Source: Tissierellia bacterium (GTDB taxonomy: Bacteria > Bacillota > Clostridia > Tissierellales > Tepidimicrobiaceae). Taken from it: a stretch of DNA of 64,000 nucleotides. The translations under genes and the position numbers were made by a program. The DNA is taken from assembly GCA_012735215.1 (NCBI GenBank), contig JAAYHX010000015.1:49950-113949 (forward strand), given 5' to 3'. A model generated the notes under the pieces. The model saw only the letters and a list, made by a program, of their open reading frames with translations. It did no database searches and was not told where the DNA came from. How positions within the stretch are numbered: the stretch's first letter is position 1; every line of letters starts with the position of its first letter. Below, piece after piece: positions 35,637 to 43,909 of this stretch.

Positions 35637-36272
35637 ATGAGAGGATTACTCGTATTAAATGGTGAAATAGAAGACTTGAACAAACTTAAAGAGATGGGTT
35701 CTCAAGTAGATTATATATTATCTGGAGATGGAGGTACTGATTATTGTATTAAAGCAGGCCTAATACCAGATCTAGTTATTGGTGATCTAGATTCAATTTC
35801 AGAAGACAGTCTGAATGTCATTAGAGACAATAATATACCTATAGAAAAGTTTCCTATAAAAAAGGATAAGACTGATTCTGAATTGGCTGTAGATTATATG
35901 ATAGATAAAGGGATTAAGGAGATAACTTTGATAGGCGCTATAGGTAGTAGGATGGACCATACCCTTGCAAATCTACTTCTTCTCAATAAAATGATGGAGA
36001 GGGGAGTTAAGGGGAAAATAGTTAACGAAAATAATACTGTATATATGGTTGATGATAAGATAGTTTTACCAAAGATTGAAGGATATTATGTATCGGTAAT
36101 TCCTGTAGACCTATCAGGGCTGGTAGTATCTTTAAAGGGTTTTGAATATGAGTTGGATAATGTAAAAATTGAATTTGCTTCAACTCATGGTATAAGCAAT
36201 AGGATAACTGAGGGAGAAGGGCATGTAATTGTCCATAAAGGGAAGTGTTTTGTGATAGTATCTCGTGAATAA
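35637..36272 (+). CDS. thiN: Thiamine pyrophosphokinase
   Basis: ThiN converts thiamine and ATP to thiamine pyrophosphate, the ligand of the riboswitch upstream. The 211 residues show DLVIGDLDSIS, KDKTDSELAVDYMI and GSRMDHTLANLLLL, the catalytic domain motifs, then a C-terminal B1-binding domain with SLKGFEYELDN. In many Firmicutes this gene follows rpe directly; here thiT and the riboswitch lie between, so uptake and activation of thiamine share one control. A terminator follows. Confidence 0.96.
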   Translation: MRGLLVLNGEIEDLNKLKEMGSQVDYILSGDGGTDYCIKAGLIPDLVIGDLDSISEDSLNVIRDNNIPIEKFPIKKDKTDSELAVDYMIDKGIKEITLIGAIGSRMDHTLANLLLLNKMMERGVKGKIVNENNTVYMVDDKIVLPKIEGYYVSVIPVDLSGLVVSLKGFEYELDNVKIEFASTHGISNRITEGEGHVIVHKGKCFVIVSRE

Positions 36273-36275
36273 ACT

Positions 36276-36310
36276 AAAAGGCAAGCTTTAATTATATAAG
36301 CTTGCCTTTT
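36276..36310 (+). terminator. Terminator of thiT-thiN
   Basis: A perfect 13-bp stem (36276-36288 and 36298-36310) with a 9-base loop ends in TTTTTCT. Confidence 0.92.
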
Positions 36311-36376
36311 TCTAATATTATGTAACAAACAGGATGCATTAGAATAATATGAATTAAGAAATATTGAGGTGGTTAT

Positions 36377-36535
36377 ATGAAAAAGTTCTATTATAGGTAT
36401 AAAACCAAAAAGTTGATAGGGTTAGCCCTAGCAATAATAGGATGTTTGATAGTCATTAATGTTCTTCCTGTGGAGTTTCTTCTGTTATTAATAGGGTTGC
36501 TATTAATAATACTTGGAGTATTAATACTCAAATAA
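36377..36535 (+). CDS. Small membrane protein of unknown function (52 aa)
   Basis: The ATG at 36377 has GAGGTGG 6 bases upstream. A basic N-terminus (MKKFYYRYKTKKL) is followed by two hydrophobic segments, IGLALAIIGCLIVINVLP and EFLLLLIGLLLIILGVLIL, separated by a short turn, so the protein is probably a membrane hairpin. I do not recognise a family. It stands alone between the thiN terminator and the convergent rpmB, and its good ribosome binding site supports it as real. Confidence 0.6.
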   Translation: MKKFYYRYKTKKLIGLALAIIGCLIVINVLPVEFLLLLIGLLLIILGVLILK

Positions 36536-36538
36536 AAC

Positions 36539-36569
36539 AGGCTTCCAATTATGTACAAATAGGAAGCCT
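36539..36569. terminator. Terminator shared by the small membrane gene and rpmB
   Basis: An 8-bp stem (36539-36546 and 36562-36569) lies between convergent genes. On the - strand it is followed by GTTTTATTT, so it mainly ends rpmB transcripts. Confidence 0.7.
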
Positions 36570-36575
36570 AAATTA

Positions 36576-36767
36576 TTATAATGCTCTTTCTACTTTTCCA
36601 GATCTTAAACATCTTGTACAAACGTTAATCCTCTTAGTTGATCCATCTACTACAGCTTTTACTCTTCTTACGTTTGGAGCCCAACTTCTATTGTTCTTTT
36701 TATTTGAAAAAGTAACTTTGTTTCCAAACACTCTGGATTTTCCGCAAACATCACATCTCTTAGCCAC
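36576..36767 (-). CDS. rpmB: 50S ribosomal protein L28
   Basis: L28 is a small basic protein of the large subunit. The 63 residues include the zinc-binding cysteine pairs CDVC (residues 5-8) and CTRC near residue 52, the zinc-dependent form of the protein. The start is GTG 36767, 9 bases after AGGAGGTG. Longer frames upstream would add a hydrophobic extension that L28 does not have. As usual it stands alone and divergent from the Asp23/fakA pair. Confidence 0.96.
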   Translation of the reverse strand: MAKRCDVCGKSRVFGNKVTFSNKKNNRSWAPNVRRVKAVVDGSTKRINVCTRCLRSGKVERAL

Positions 36768-36899
36768 AAAGAACACCTCCTTAATAATGAGAAAATCTAG
36801 GCATATTTTGCTTAATCTATAATAACATACTATATTGTAACATAACAAATAATAATAATGCAACATTTATTATAGTAAAAGATAGTTTTTGGTATTTAG

Positions 36900-36928
36900 T
36901 TGAACAATTTTTGATAATAGGGTAAAAT
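36900..36928 (+). promoter_or_regulatory. Sigma-A type promoter of the Asp23-fakA unit
   Basis: TTGAAC (36900-36905) and TAAAAT (36923-36928) are separated by 17 bases. Transcription would start near 36935, giving a leader of about 33 bases. Confidence 0.65.
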
Positions 36929-36967
36929 ATACCCATAAAAATATTTTTGTTGAGGAGGAGATACTTG

Positions 36968-37324
36968 GTGCCAGCTAGAGACAAGAACCAATACGGTTGC
37001 ATTGATATAGATGACAATGTGATAGCTACTATTGCAGGACTTTCAGCCATGGAGAGTTATGGAATAGTTGGAATGGCTAGCAAAAAGGCTACGGATGGTA
37101 TATTTGAATTGCTAAAGAGAGAAAACCTATCTAGAGGAGTTAAAGTATATACGGATAATAATGAAGTAGTTATAGATCTTCATGTAATATTACAGTATGG
37201 AATAAGAATTTCAGTGGTAGCTGAGAACATAATTGAAAAGGTAAAATTCAACGTGGAGAACTTGACTGGACTAAATGTTAGAAAAGTAAATGTTTACGTA
37301 CAAGGAATTAGAGTAGAAAAGTAG
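36968..37324 (+). CDS. yloU: Asp23/Gls24 family envelope stress protein (YloU-like)
   Basis: Proteins of this family gather at the membrane and respond to envelope stress; the exact role is not known. The 118 residues contain the family core IDIDDNVIATIAGLSAMESYGIVGM, shown in part, and GVKVYTDNNEVVIDLHVILQYG, also in part. The start is GTG 36968 (TTG 36965 is an alternative), 8 bases after AGGAGG. It is followed by the fakA-like gene after 18 bases, a pairing found throughout Firmicutes. Confidence 0.9.
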   Translation: MPARDKNQYGCIDIDDNVIATIAGLSAMESYGIVGMASKKATDGIFELLKRENLSRGVKVYTDNNEVVIDLHVILQYGIRISVVAENIIEKVKFNVENLTGLNVRKVNVYVQGIRVEK

Positions 37325-37342
37325 TTTAAGGAGGTACTATAA

Positions 37343-38971
37343 TTGAAGTTAACTTATATAGATGGACTAATGCTTAAAAAAGCATTTATTGGTGCTGCAA
37401 ACCTTTTAGAGAAAAACAAGGAAGAAGTAAATAGTTTAAATGTATTCCCGGTACCTGATGGGGATACAGGTACTAATATGCATTTAACAATAAAGTCTGC
37501 AATCAACCAGGTATTGAAGGTTGAGGATACCAGCGTTGAGAAAATAGCCCTTGCTGCTAGCAATGGATCCTTAATGGGAGCAAGGGGTAATTCAGGAGTT
37601 ATTCTTTCTCAATTGTTTAGAGGGTTTGCTAATGGTTTAAAAGGGAAAGATACTGCAGATGTTATGGATATTGCTATTGCCTTTAAGCAATCTGCTGATA
37701 CAGCTTATAAGGCTGTTATGAAGCCAACTGAAGGTACTATATTAACAGTAGCTCGAAAAGCTGCAGAATATGGAATGGAAATTGCTAGAGATGAAAGTGA
37801 TATAGTAGTGTTTTTGGAAAAGGTTATAAAACGTGGTAATGAAGTTGTGAACCAAACACCTGATATGCTACCAGTGTTAAAGGAAGCTGGTGTAGTAGAT
37901 GCTGGTGGAAAAGGGTTGATGTTTGTACTAACAGGAGCTTATAATGCTATAACCTATAAGGAAACTATAGATATAGACCAATTAAAGGTGGAAGTTTCAG
38001 TACAAAAAACTGCTATTCAAAAAACTGAAGAGGCAGATATAAAATTTGGTTATTGTACTGAATTCATGATAAATGCAGGAATGGATAACTATGAAAAGTT
38101 TAGGGATGAATTAGCAGAGTTTGGAGATTCACTGCTGGTAGTTGGTGGCGAGGACATAATAAAGGTACACATTCATACTAATAATCCAGGTCTTGTTTTA
38201 GAAAAGGCTTTAAAAATTGGTGAGTTAAATGACATTAAAATAGACAATATGAGGTATCAACACGAGCACATAATGGAGGAAAGTATAGAAGAAATTAAAG
38301 AAGTTAAAGAAGAGAAAGAGTATAGTTTTATAGCTGTTTCTATGGGAGAAGGAATCAACAAAGTTTTTAGGGAGCTAAATGTGGATTATGTGATCCCAGG
38401 TGGTCAGACCATGAATCCTAGCACAGAAGATATACTTAATGCAATTAATAAGGTTAATGGAAAGAACATAATTGTATTTCCCAATAATGGGAATATAATT
38501 CTAGCAGCAGAACAAGCAAGGGACTTAAGCAACAAGAATGTGTATATAGTACCAACCAAGACTATACCCGAGGCAATTTCAAGTCTTTTAGCTTTCAACC
38601 CTGAACTAGAAGTGGAAGAAAACCTAGAGAACATGACTGAGGCCATGAAGAATGTGGTAACTGGCCAAGTTACTTATTCAGTAAGGGATTCTGAAATAAA
38701 CAATAAGAAAATTAGCAAAGATGATATAATAGGTATTTCAAGAGGAGAAGTAGTCTGCAATGGAAACAGCATTGAAGATGTATCTGTTGAGTTGATTAAA
38801 AACATAGTTACAGAGGATTCTTCTTTGATAACTATATTTTATGGGGATATGATAGAAGAAGATACTGCTAATAAACTAGGTGAACTTATTCAAAATGAAT
38901 TTGAAGATATTGATGTAGAGATAATATTTGGAGGTCAACCAATATATTATTATATATTTTCAATAGAATAG
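37343..38971 (+). CDS. fakA: FakA-like DAK2-domain kinase (YloV family)
   Basis: FakA phosphorylates fatty acids bound to a FakB partner, feeding them into phospholipid synthesis. The N-terminal DAK2 domain (about 1-200) has NVFPVPDGDTGTNMHLT with its metal-binding aspartates, NGSLMGARGNSGVILSQLFRG, and DAGGKGLMFVLTGA. A middle domain (about 215-310) and a C-terminal FakB-like domain (IPGGQTMNPSTEDILNAI) follow. The 542 residues match the family. No fakB is visible in this window. TTG 37343 follows GGAGGT. Confidence 0.93.
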   Translation: MKLTYIDGLMLKKAFIGAANLLEKNKEEVNSLNVFPVPDGDTGTNMHLTIKSAINQVLKVEDTSVEKIALAASNGSLMGARGNSGVILSQLFRGFANGLKGKDTADVMDIAIAFKQSADTAYKAVMKPTEGTILTVARKAAEYGMEIARDESDIVVFLEKVIKRGNEVVNQTPDMLPVLKEAGVVDAGGKGLMFVLTGAYNAITYKETIDIDQLKVEVSVQKTAIQKTEEADIKFGYCTEFMINAGMDNYEKFRDELAEFGDSLLVVGGEDIIKVHIHTNNPGLVLEKALKIGELNDIKIDNMRYQHEHIMEESIEEIKEVKEEKEYSFIAVSMGEGINKVFRELNVDYVIPGGQTMNPSTEDILNAINKVNGKNIIVFPNNGNIILAAEQARDLSNKNVYIVPTKTIPEAISSLLAFNPELEVEENLENMTEAMKNVVTGQVTYSVRDSEINNKKISKDDIIGISRGEVVCNGNSIEDVSVELIKNIVTEDSSLITIFYGDMIEEDTANKLGELIQNEFEDIDVEIIFGGQPIYYYIFSIE

Positions 38972-38976
38972 GAATT

Positions 38977-38994
38977 CCCTACCAGAAGGTAGGG
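38977..38994 (+). terminator. Terminator after fakA
   Basis: A 7-bp stem (38977-38983 and 38988-38994) with a 4-base loop is followed by TGTTTTGTTT. recG starts 36 bases later. Confidence 0.7.
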
Positions 38995-39029
38995 TGTTTT
39001 GTTTAAAAGGTTAAGATGAGGGGATTTAT

Positions 39030-41072
39030 ATGGATGTTCAATATATAAAAGGTGTTGGACCAAAAAGGGCAGCCCAACTAAAAAAGCTAAATATTAAGAC
39101 TGTCGAAGATCTCCTATATTTCGTCCCTAAGGAATATGATGACCGATCACAATTTAAGCAAATAAGGGAATGTGTTGATGGTGAAAAAGTCAGTTTGAAA
39201 GTTCAGATATGCGGCTATCCAGTAAAACTTGCACCAAGGAAGAACTTGAGTATTGTAAAAGTCCCAGCAAGAGATAGTAGCGGACAGGCATTGTTAGTTT
39301 GGTTTAATCAGGATTATGTTATTAATATGTTGTCATTGGGTGATATAGTTGTTGTAAATGGGAAGATAAATATTTTCAGGAATCAAATTCAGATAATGAA
39401 TCCTGTTATAGATAAGGGTGAAAGGGAAAAGGTAGGAAGAATAATACCAATTTATCCTCTAAAGGGCAAGTTGACTAATAATGAAATGATAAAGATAATG
39501 GGAAATGCTATTGCAACCTATCTAGATAGTCTTCCAGAAAAGCTACCAAAAGACATTAGAAAGGAATTATCTCTACTTCCTATAAGGGAAGCTATATTGA
39601 ATATACATTTCCCCAAGAATAGAAGCTATTACTTGGAGGCGAGAAGAAGGCTTGCCTTTGAAGAACTACTTATATTACAATTAGGTCTGCTGTTAATAAA
39701 GAATAGGACCAAGGCCATGTGTAAAGGAATAAAATTTCCTCATGTAGATGAGGTTTATACTTTTATAGATAATTTACCTTTCAAACTCACAAATGCTCAA
39801 ATGAGGGCTTTTAAAGAAATAGAAGAGGATATGGAAAAACATGAGCAGATGAATAGACTCATACAGGGAGATGTAGGGTCAGGAAAGACCATTGTGGCAG
39901 TTCTTGCCATGTTCAAGGCATGGAAGGCAGGTTATCAATCGGTTATGATGGCACCTACTGAAATACTTGCTACTCAGCATTATGAGAGTATAAGCAAATT
40001 CTTAGGAAACTATGGTATTAAGTGCAAGTTATTGGTAGGTAGTCTTTCCAATAAGAATAAGGAAATCATATTAGAAGAACTTAAGGAAGGTAAAGTAGAT
40101 ATATTGGTTGGAACCCATGCTGTTATTCAAGAGGATGTAGTATTTAAAAATCTCGGATTGGCAATAACTGACGAGCAGCACAGGTTTGGTGTAAGGCAGA
40201 GGGCAGTACTAAGCCTTAAAGGAGACAATCCAGATACACTGGTTATGACTGCTACACCAATCCCTAGGTCCTTAGCACTCATACTATATGGGGACTTAGA
40301 TATTTCTATTATTGATGAACTACCTCCAGGAAGAAAGGAAATAAAAACTTATGTTGTAAACTCTGATATGATTGATAGGGTTAATGACTTTATAAGAAAA
40401 GAGTTGGCTAAGGGGAGACAGGCTTATATTGTTGCACCTCTTATAGAGGAGAGCGATACTCTTGATATAAAATCTGCAGAAGAAATCTATGATCATCTAA
40501 AAGAAGAAGTTTTTGCTGATTTTAATGTAGGTCTACTTCATGGGAAAATGCGTCCTTCTGAAAAAGAAGAGATTATGCAGAGGTTTATAAATAGGCAGTT
40601 GGACATATTAGTTTCAACTACTGTTATTGAAGTAGGTGTCAATGTGCCAAATGCTAATATTATGGTAATTTATAATGCAGAAAGATTTGGGCTAGCTCAA
40701 CTTCATCAATTAAGGGGTAGAGTAGGTAGGGGAAATCACCAATCCTATTGCATTTTAATAAATGAAAGTAATAGCAAAGTATCTAGAGAGAGAATGAGGA
40801 TAATGCAAAAAACAACAGATGGATTTTATATATCAGAAAAAGACTTAGAATTAAGAGGTCCTGGGGACTTCTTTGGAACAAGACAACACGGTTTACCAGA
40901 TCTTAAGGTGGCAAACCTGTTTACTGATATGAATCTATTAAAACTTGCACAAAAAAAGGCACAAGAGATACTAGATGAGGATGCATTGCTATTGGATGAA
41001 AAAAACTTTTTGCTTAGACAAAGCATAATAGACCTGTTTAAAGATAGGATTAATGATTTTATTTTAAACTAA
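39030..41072 (+). CDS. recG: ATP-dependent DNA helicase RecG
   Basis: RecG unwinds branched DNA and regresses stalled forks. The N-terminal OB-fold wedge domain (IKGVGPKRAAQLKKL at the start) precedes the helicase core with QGDVGSGKT (Walker A), DEQHRFGVRQR (DEQH box), TATPIPRSLAL and QLRGRVGRG. It is 680 residues, the normal length. In other Firmicutes recG often precedes fapR and plsX; here rsmD and coaD follow it instead. Confidence 0.97.
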   Translation: MDVQYIKGVGPKRAAQLKKLNIKTVEDLLYFVPKEYDDRSQFKQIRECVDGEKVSLKVQICGYPVKLAPRKNLSIVKVPARDSSGQALLVWFNQDYVINMLSLGDIVVVNGKINIFRNQIQIMNPVIDKGEREKVGRIIPIYPLKGKLTNNEMIKIMGNAIATYLDSLPEKLPKDIRKELSLLPIREAILNIHFPKNRSYYLEARRRLAFEELLILQLGLLLIKNRTKAMCKGIKFPHVDEVYTFIDNLPFKLTNAQMRAFKEIEEDMEKHEQMNRLIQGDVGSGKTIVAVLAMFKAWKAGYQSVMMAPTEILATQHYESISKFLGNYGIKCKLLVGSLSNKNKEIILEELKEGKVDILVGTHAVIQEDVVFKNLGLAITDEQHRFGVRQRAVLSLKGDNPDTLVMTATPIPRSLALILYGDLDISIIDELPPGRKEIKTYVVNSDMIDRVNDFIRKELAKGRQAYIVAPLIEESDTLDIKSAEEIYDHLKEEVFADFNVGLLHGKMRPSEKEEIMQRFINRQLDILVSTTVIEVGVNVPNANIMVIYNAERFGLAQLHQLRGRVGRGNHQSYCILINESNSKVSRERMRIMQKTTDGFYISEKDLELRGPGDFFGTRQHGLPDLKVANLFTDMNLLKLAQKKAQEILDEDALLLDEKNFLLRQSIIDLFKDRINDFILN

Positions 41073-41135
41073 TAATACTATTTATATAGATGAAAAATAT
41101 GATAAAATATATCTAGCATAAATTGAGGTGGTTTT

Positions 41136-41684
41136 TTGAGAGTTATATCTGGTCTAAGAAAAGGCTATAGATTAAAAGGACCAAAAAGCAAGAGTATAAG
41201 GCCAACAGAGGATAGGATTAAAGAGTCCCTGTTTAACATTTTGCACTATGTAGATGAGGAAAGTTTGGTTTTAGACTTGTGTGCAGGGACAGGCAGTATC
41301 GGCATAGAATTTCTAAGCAGAGGAGCAAAAAAAGTCTATTTTGTAGATAGATCTAGGGAGAGCATTCAATGCATAAAGGAAAATCTAGCTCATACAAGGT
41401 TAGATGACGGAGCTGAAGTAATTAAGGGTGATGCTATTAAATCTATTATCAATTTTGGAAAAAGAGGAATAGCTTTTGATTATATATTTACAGATCCACC
41501 TTATGAAAGTGTAGACTTGATCTACAGTATAATCGAAAACATATATAAAAGCCGTATCTTAAAGGAAAAAGGTATCCTAATCATAGAACATGGAAAAAGC
41601 ATTAATCTCGATGCTATGATTTGTGATTTTAAGCTAATAGATTTTAGGCAATACAAGGATACATGTTTATCCTTTTATATTTAA
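41136..41684 (+). CDS. rsmD: 16S rRNA (guanine-N2) methyltransferase RsmD
   Basis: RsmD methylates G966 (E. coli numbering) in 16S rRNA. It carries the SAM site VLDLCAGTGSIGIEFLSRGA and the catalytic motif FTDPPYES (Asp-Pro-Pro-Tyr). The start is TTG 41136 after GAGGTGG and gives the family N-terminus MRVISGLRKGYRL. It is 182 residues long and is followed by coaD, a constant pair in bacteria. Confidence 0.96.
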   Translation: MRVISGLRKGYRLKGPKSKSIRPTEDRIKESLFNILHYVDEESLVLDLCAGTGSIGIEFLSRGAKKVYFVDRSRESIQCIKENLAHTRLDDGAEVIKGDAIKSIINFGKRGIAFDYIFTDPPYESVDLIYSIIENIYKSRILKEKGILIIEHGKSINLDAMICDFKLIDFRQYKDTCLSFYI

Positions 41685-41706
41685 CTGAAAATTGAGGAGG
41701 TTTATA

Positions 41707-42192
41707 ATGCAAGTAATATACCCAGGAAGTTTTGATCCAGTAACTAATGGACATTTAGATATAATTGATAGATGTGCTAAAAAATTTGACAAGGTAATAG
41801 TGGCCATACTAAATAATAGTTCAAAAAAATATATGTTTACAGTTGATGAGAGAATAGCATTATTGGAGAAGGTTTTAGAAAAGTATGATAATGTAGAAGT
41901 AGACAGTTTTTCAGGATTACTTGTTGAATATACTAGACAAAAAAATTGTTCCCTGATTGTAAGAGGATTAAGAGCTGTATCCGATTATGAGTATGAAATG
42001 CAGATGGCTCATGTAAATAATAAGTTAGCAGGGGATATCGAGACAATCTTTATGGTGTCTAGAGAAAAGTATTCATTTTTAAGTTCAAGCATAGTTAAAG
42101 AGGTGGCTATGTTTGGTGGAGATATTTCATGTTTTGTTCCAAAAACAGTTGAGGTTGCTTTAAAAGAAAAGATAAATGGGGGTCTGAAATAG
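41707..42192 (+). CDS. coaD: Phosphopantetheine adenylyltransferase
   Basis: CoaD transfers AMP to 4'-phosphopantetheine, the penultimate step of coenzyme A synthesis. The nucleotidyl-transfer motif [16 protein letters not shown], the central stretch [19 protein letters not shown], and the C-terminal [13 protein letters not shown] with the S-S-x-x-x-R/K pattern are complete. ATG 41707 is chosen since GGAGG lies 7 bases upstream and the N-terminus ([11 protein letters not shown]) matches. It is 161 residues. Confidence 0.97.
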   Translation: MQVIYPGSFDPVTNGHLDIIDRCAKKFDKVIVAILNNSSKKYMFTVDERIALLEKVLEKYDNVEVDSFSGLLVEYTRQKNCSLIVRGLRAVSDYEYEMQMAHVNNKLAGDIETIFMVSREKYSFLSSSIVKEVAMFGGDISCFVPKTVEVALKEKINGGLK

Positions 42193-42193
42193 T

Positions 42194-42640
42194 ATGGATG
42201 TATTAAGATTAATTGATGAAATTGAAGATATCTTAGAAAGTGCTTCAACATTGCCTTTTTCAAACAAGGTCGTAATAGATGCAGAAGAATTGTTTGATAT
42301 TATTAAAGAAATTAGAATTAAACTACCTGATGAGATTAAGCAGGCTAATTGGATTAAAGAAGAGAGGCAAAGGATCCTAGCTGAAGCCCAAAAGGATGCA
42401 GATACAATATTAAATGAGGCTGAATCTAAGCTGAAAGAATTGATTGATGAGAATGAAATAACTAAGAAAGCCAAAGAAGCAGCTGATGAAATTATAACAA
42501 AGGCACAAAACAATGCTAAGGAAATAAGGCTAGGAGCCCTAGAGTATGCAGATAATATTCTATTTGAAACTCAACAAAACTTAAAGACGCTCATAGAAAC
42601 ATTAAATGATAATAGGCAGCAGTTAAGAGGTGGTAAATAG
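42194..42640 (+). CDS. Coiled-coil protein of unknown function (148 aa)
   Basis: The protein is almost entirely helical and charged: a conserved N-terminal part (MDVLRLIDEIEDILESA) and a long heptad region similar to the stalk of the F-type ATPase b subunit or to DivIVA (AEAQKDADTILNEAESKLKE). There is no membrane segment, so it is not a true b subunit. Genes of this kind lie between coaD and ylbJ in many Clostridia; no function is known to me. It begins one base after the coaD stop and ends exactly where ylbJ, on the other strand, ends. Confidence 0.75.
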   Translation: MDVLRLIDEIEDILESASTLPFSNKVVIDAEELFDIIKEIRIKLPDEIKQANWIKEERQRILAEAQKDADTILNEAESKLKELIDENEITKKAKEAADEIITKAQNNAKEIRLGALEYADNILFETQQNLKTLIETLNDNRQQLRGGK

Positions 42641-43828
42641 TTATTCTCTAGCAAATATTCTTTTTACTATGATAAGCAGCATGGAGCAAACCAACATATA
42701 GAACATTATGAGAAGGGCTAATTTAGTTGATTTCATAAATATTTGAGTCCAATTACTAGCGTATATATACTGTGGCATATTTGGCTCAGGCACAAAGGAA
42801 AATTCAGCATGGTTTTTGAATATTAGACTATATATTAACAGAGTATAAAGACTTGAGAATATACCATGTAATAATTTTGAAAACAAATATAGCTTAGTAT
42901 TAATATCTGTTTTGCTTATGAAACTTATGGCTTGGCTATGGATGGAAAGGCCACCCCAGCCTATTAGGAAGTTAATAACTAGTACTTTTTGTATAAAATT
43001 AATGTTCAGGGAGGATATTTTACTGCACCCTGTTGTAATTTCAAGTATACCTGCTATTAAACCTTGTAATAGGTCAATATTGATTTCTACAGGAATTATG
43101 TAATCAATAAGGAATAATAATCTGCTAAAGATTTTTGAATTAATTAATATATCTATAGCTACAGAATAAAATACTATAAATCCACCTACAGTAAGGATTG
43201 TATTTATGCTATTTCCTATGCAATTACCAAGAATCTCACCAATTGTATGATTTTTGTTGATATAATTTAAGGGATTTCTTATTACATATTTACTTTTATT
43301 ACTAGAGGTTGTGGTATTTTTACCGTAAAATCGTAATAGCAAACCTACTGTCATAGCTCCTAAATAATGGGGATATAGTATTAGTGGGGCTGCAGGGGGT
43401 GCATTTAGCATACCTACTGATACTGCACCAAGCATAAATAGAGGTCCGGAAGTACTTGAGAAGCAGACTGTTCGTTCTGCTTCTATTTTTGATAGCATCT
43501 TTTTTTCCCTTAGTCTAGATGTGATCCTTGCCCCCATAGGATAACCTGATATTATGCTCATGGTAAAAGGGAAGACTCCCTCTCCGGGCACATTAAAAAC
43601 TGGCTTCATAATAGCTTGCAATGAAGACCCTATGAAGTTAACAAAGCCAATTTCTATTAATAGTTCTGAAATAATAAAAAAAGGGAATAGTGAAGGGAAG
43701 ACAATATTAAAACAGGTGGATAGACCTTTTGAAGCGCTTGATAGGGCCATCTCAGGATCCTTTATTATACCTATTAATAAATACAAGACAGCTAATAATA
43801 AAATTAAACTATTAATATATCTTTTCAA
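42641..43828 (-). CDS. ylbJ: Sporulation integral membrane protein YlbJ
   Basis: YlbJ is a mother-cell membrane protein needed for spore cortex formation in B. subtilis. The 395 residues show a nucleoside-transporter-like gate domain with about 8-10 hydrophobic segments and family motifs PSLFPFFIISELL, FTMSIISGYPMGARI and STSGPLFMLGAV. The start is TTG 43828, 6 bases after AGGGGGA. It lies downstream of tmcAL on the same strand but behind a terminator. No intergenic space separates its 3' end from the convergent coiled-coil gene. Confidence 0.92.
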   Translation of the reverse strand: MKRYINSLILLLAVLYLLIGIIKDPEMALSSASKGLSTCFNIVFPSLFPFFIISELLIEIGFVNFIGSSLQAIMKPVFNVPGEGVFPFTMSIISGYPMGARITSRLREKKMLSKIEAERTVCFSSTSGPLFMLGAVSVGMLNAPPAAPLILYPHYLGAMTVGLLLRFYGKNTTTSSNKSKYVIRNPLNYINKNHTIGEILGNCIGNSINTILTVGGFIVFYSVAIDILINSKIFSRLLFLIDYIIPVEINIDLLQGLIAGILEITTGCSKISSLNINFIQKVLVINFLIGWGGLSIHSQAISFISKTDINTKLYLFSKLLHGIFSSLYTLLIYSLIFKNHAEFSFVPEPNMPQYIYASNWTQIFMKSTKLALLIMFYMLVCSMLLIIVKRIFARE

Positions 43829-43845
43829 CTTTCATCCCCCTTTAT

Positions 43846-43874
43846 AAATTATATTAGTATTTTGCATGAATATG
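43846..43874 (-). promoter_or_regulatory. Possible sigma-E promoter of ylbJ
   Basis: On the - strand, CATATT (43874-43869) and TATAATTT (43853-43846) stand 15 bases apart, similar to the sigma-E pattern. ylbJ is sigma-E controlled in B. subtilis. The -35 element lies within the tmcAL terminator hairpin. Confidence 0.35.
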
Positions 43875-43909
43875 AAAAAATAGCAAGTTTAACTTGCTAT
43901 TTTTTCATA
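43871..43909 (-). terminator. Terminator of tmcAL
   Basis: A long inverted repeat (43871-43889 and 43891-43909) with a very short loop contains the tmcAL stop codon in its right arm. It is flanked by A and T runs within the stem. Confidence 0.8.

Noticed and set aside
42194..42640. ATP synthase b subunit
   Set aside because: The coiled coil is similar, but there is no N-terminal membrane helix and no other ATP synthase gene nearby.
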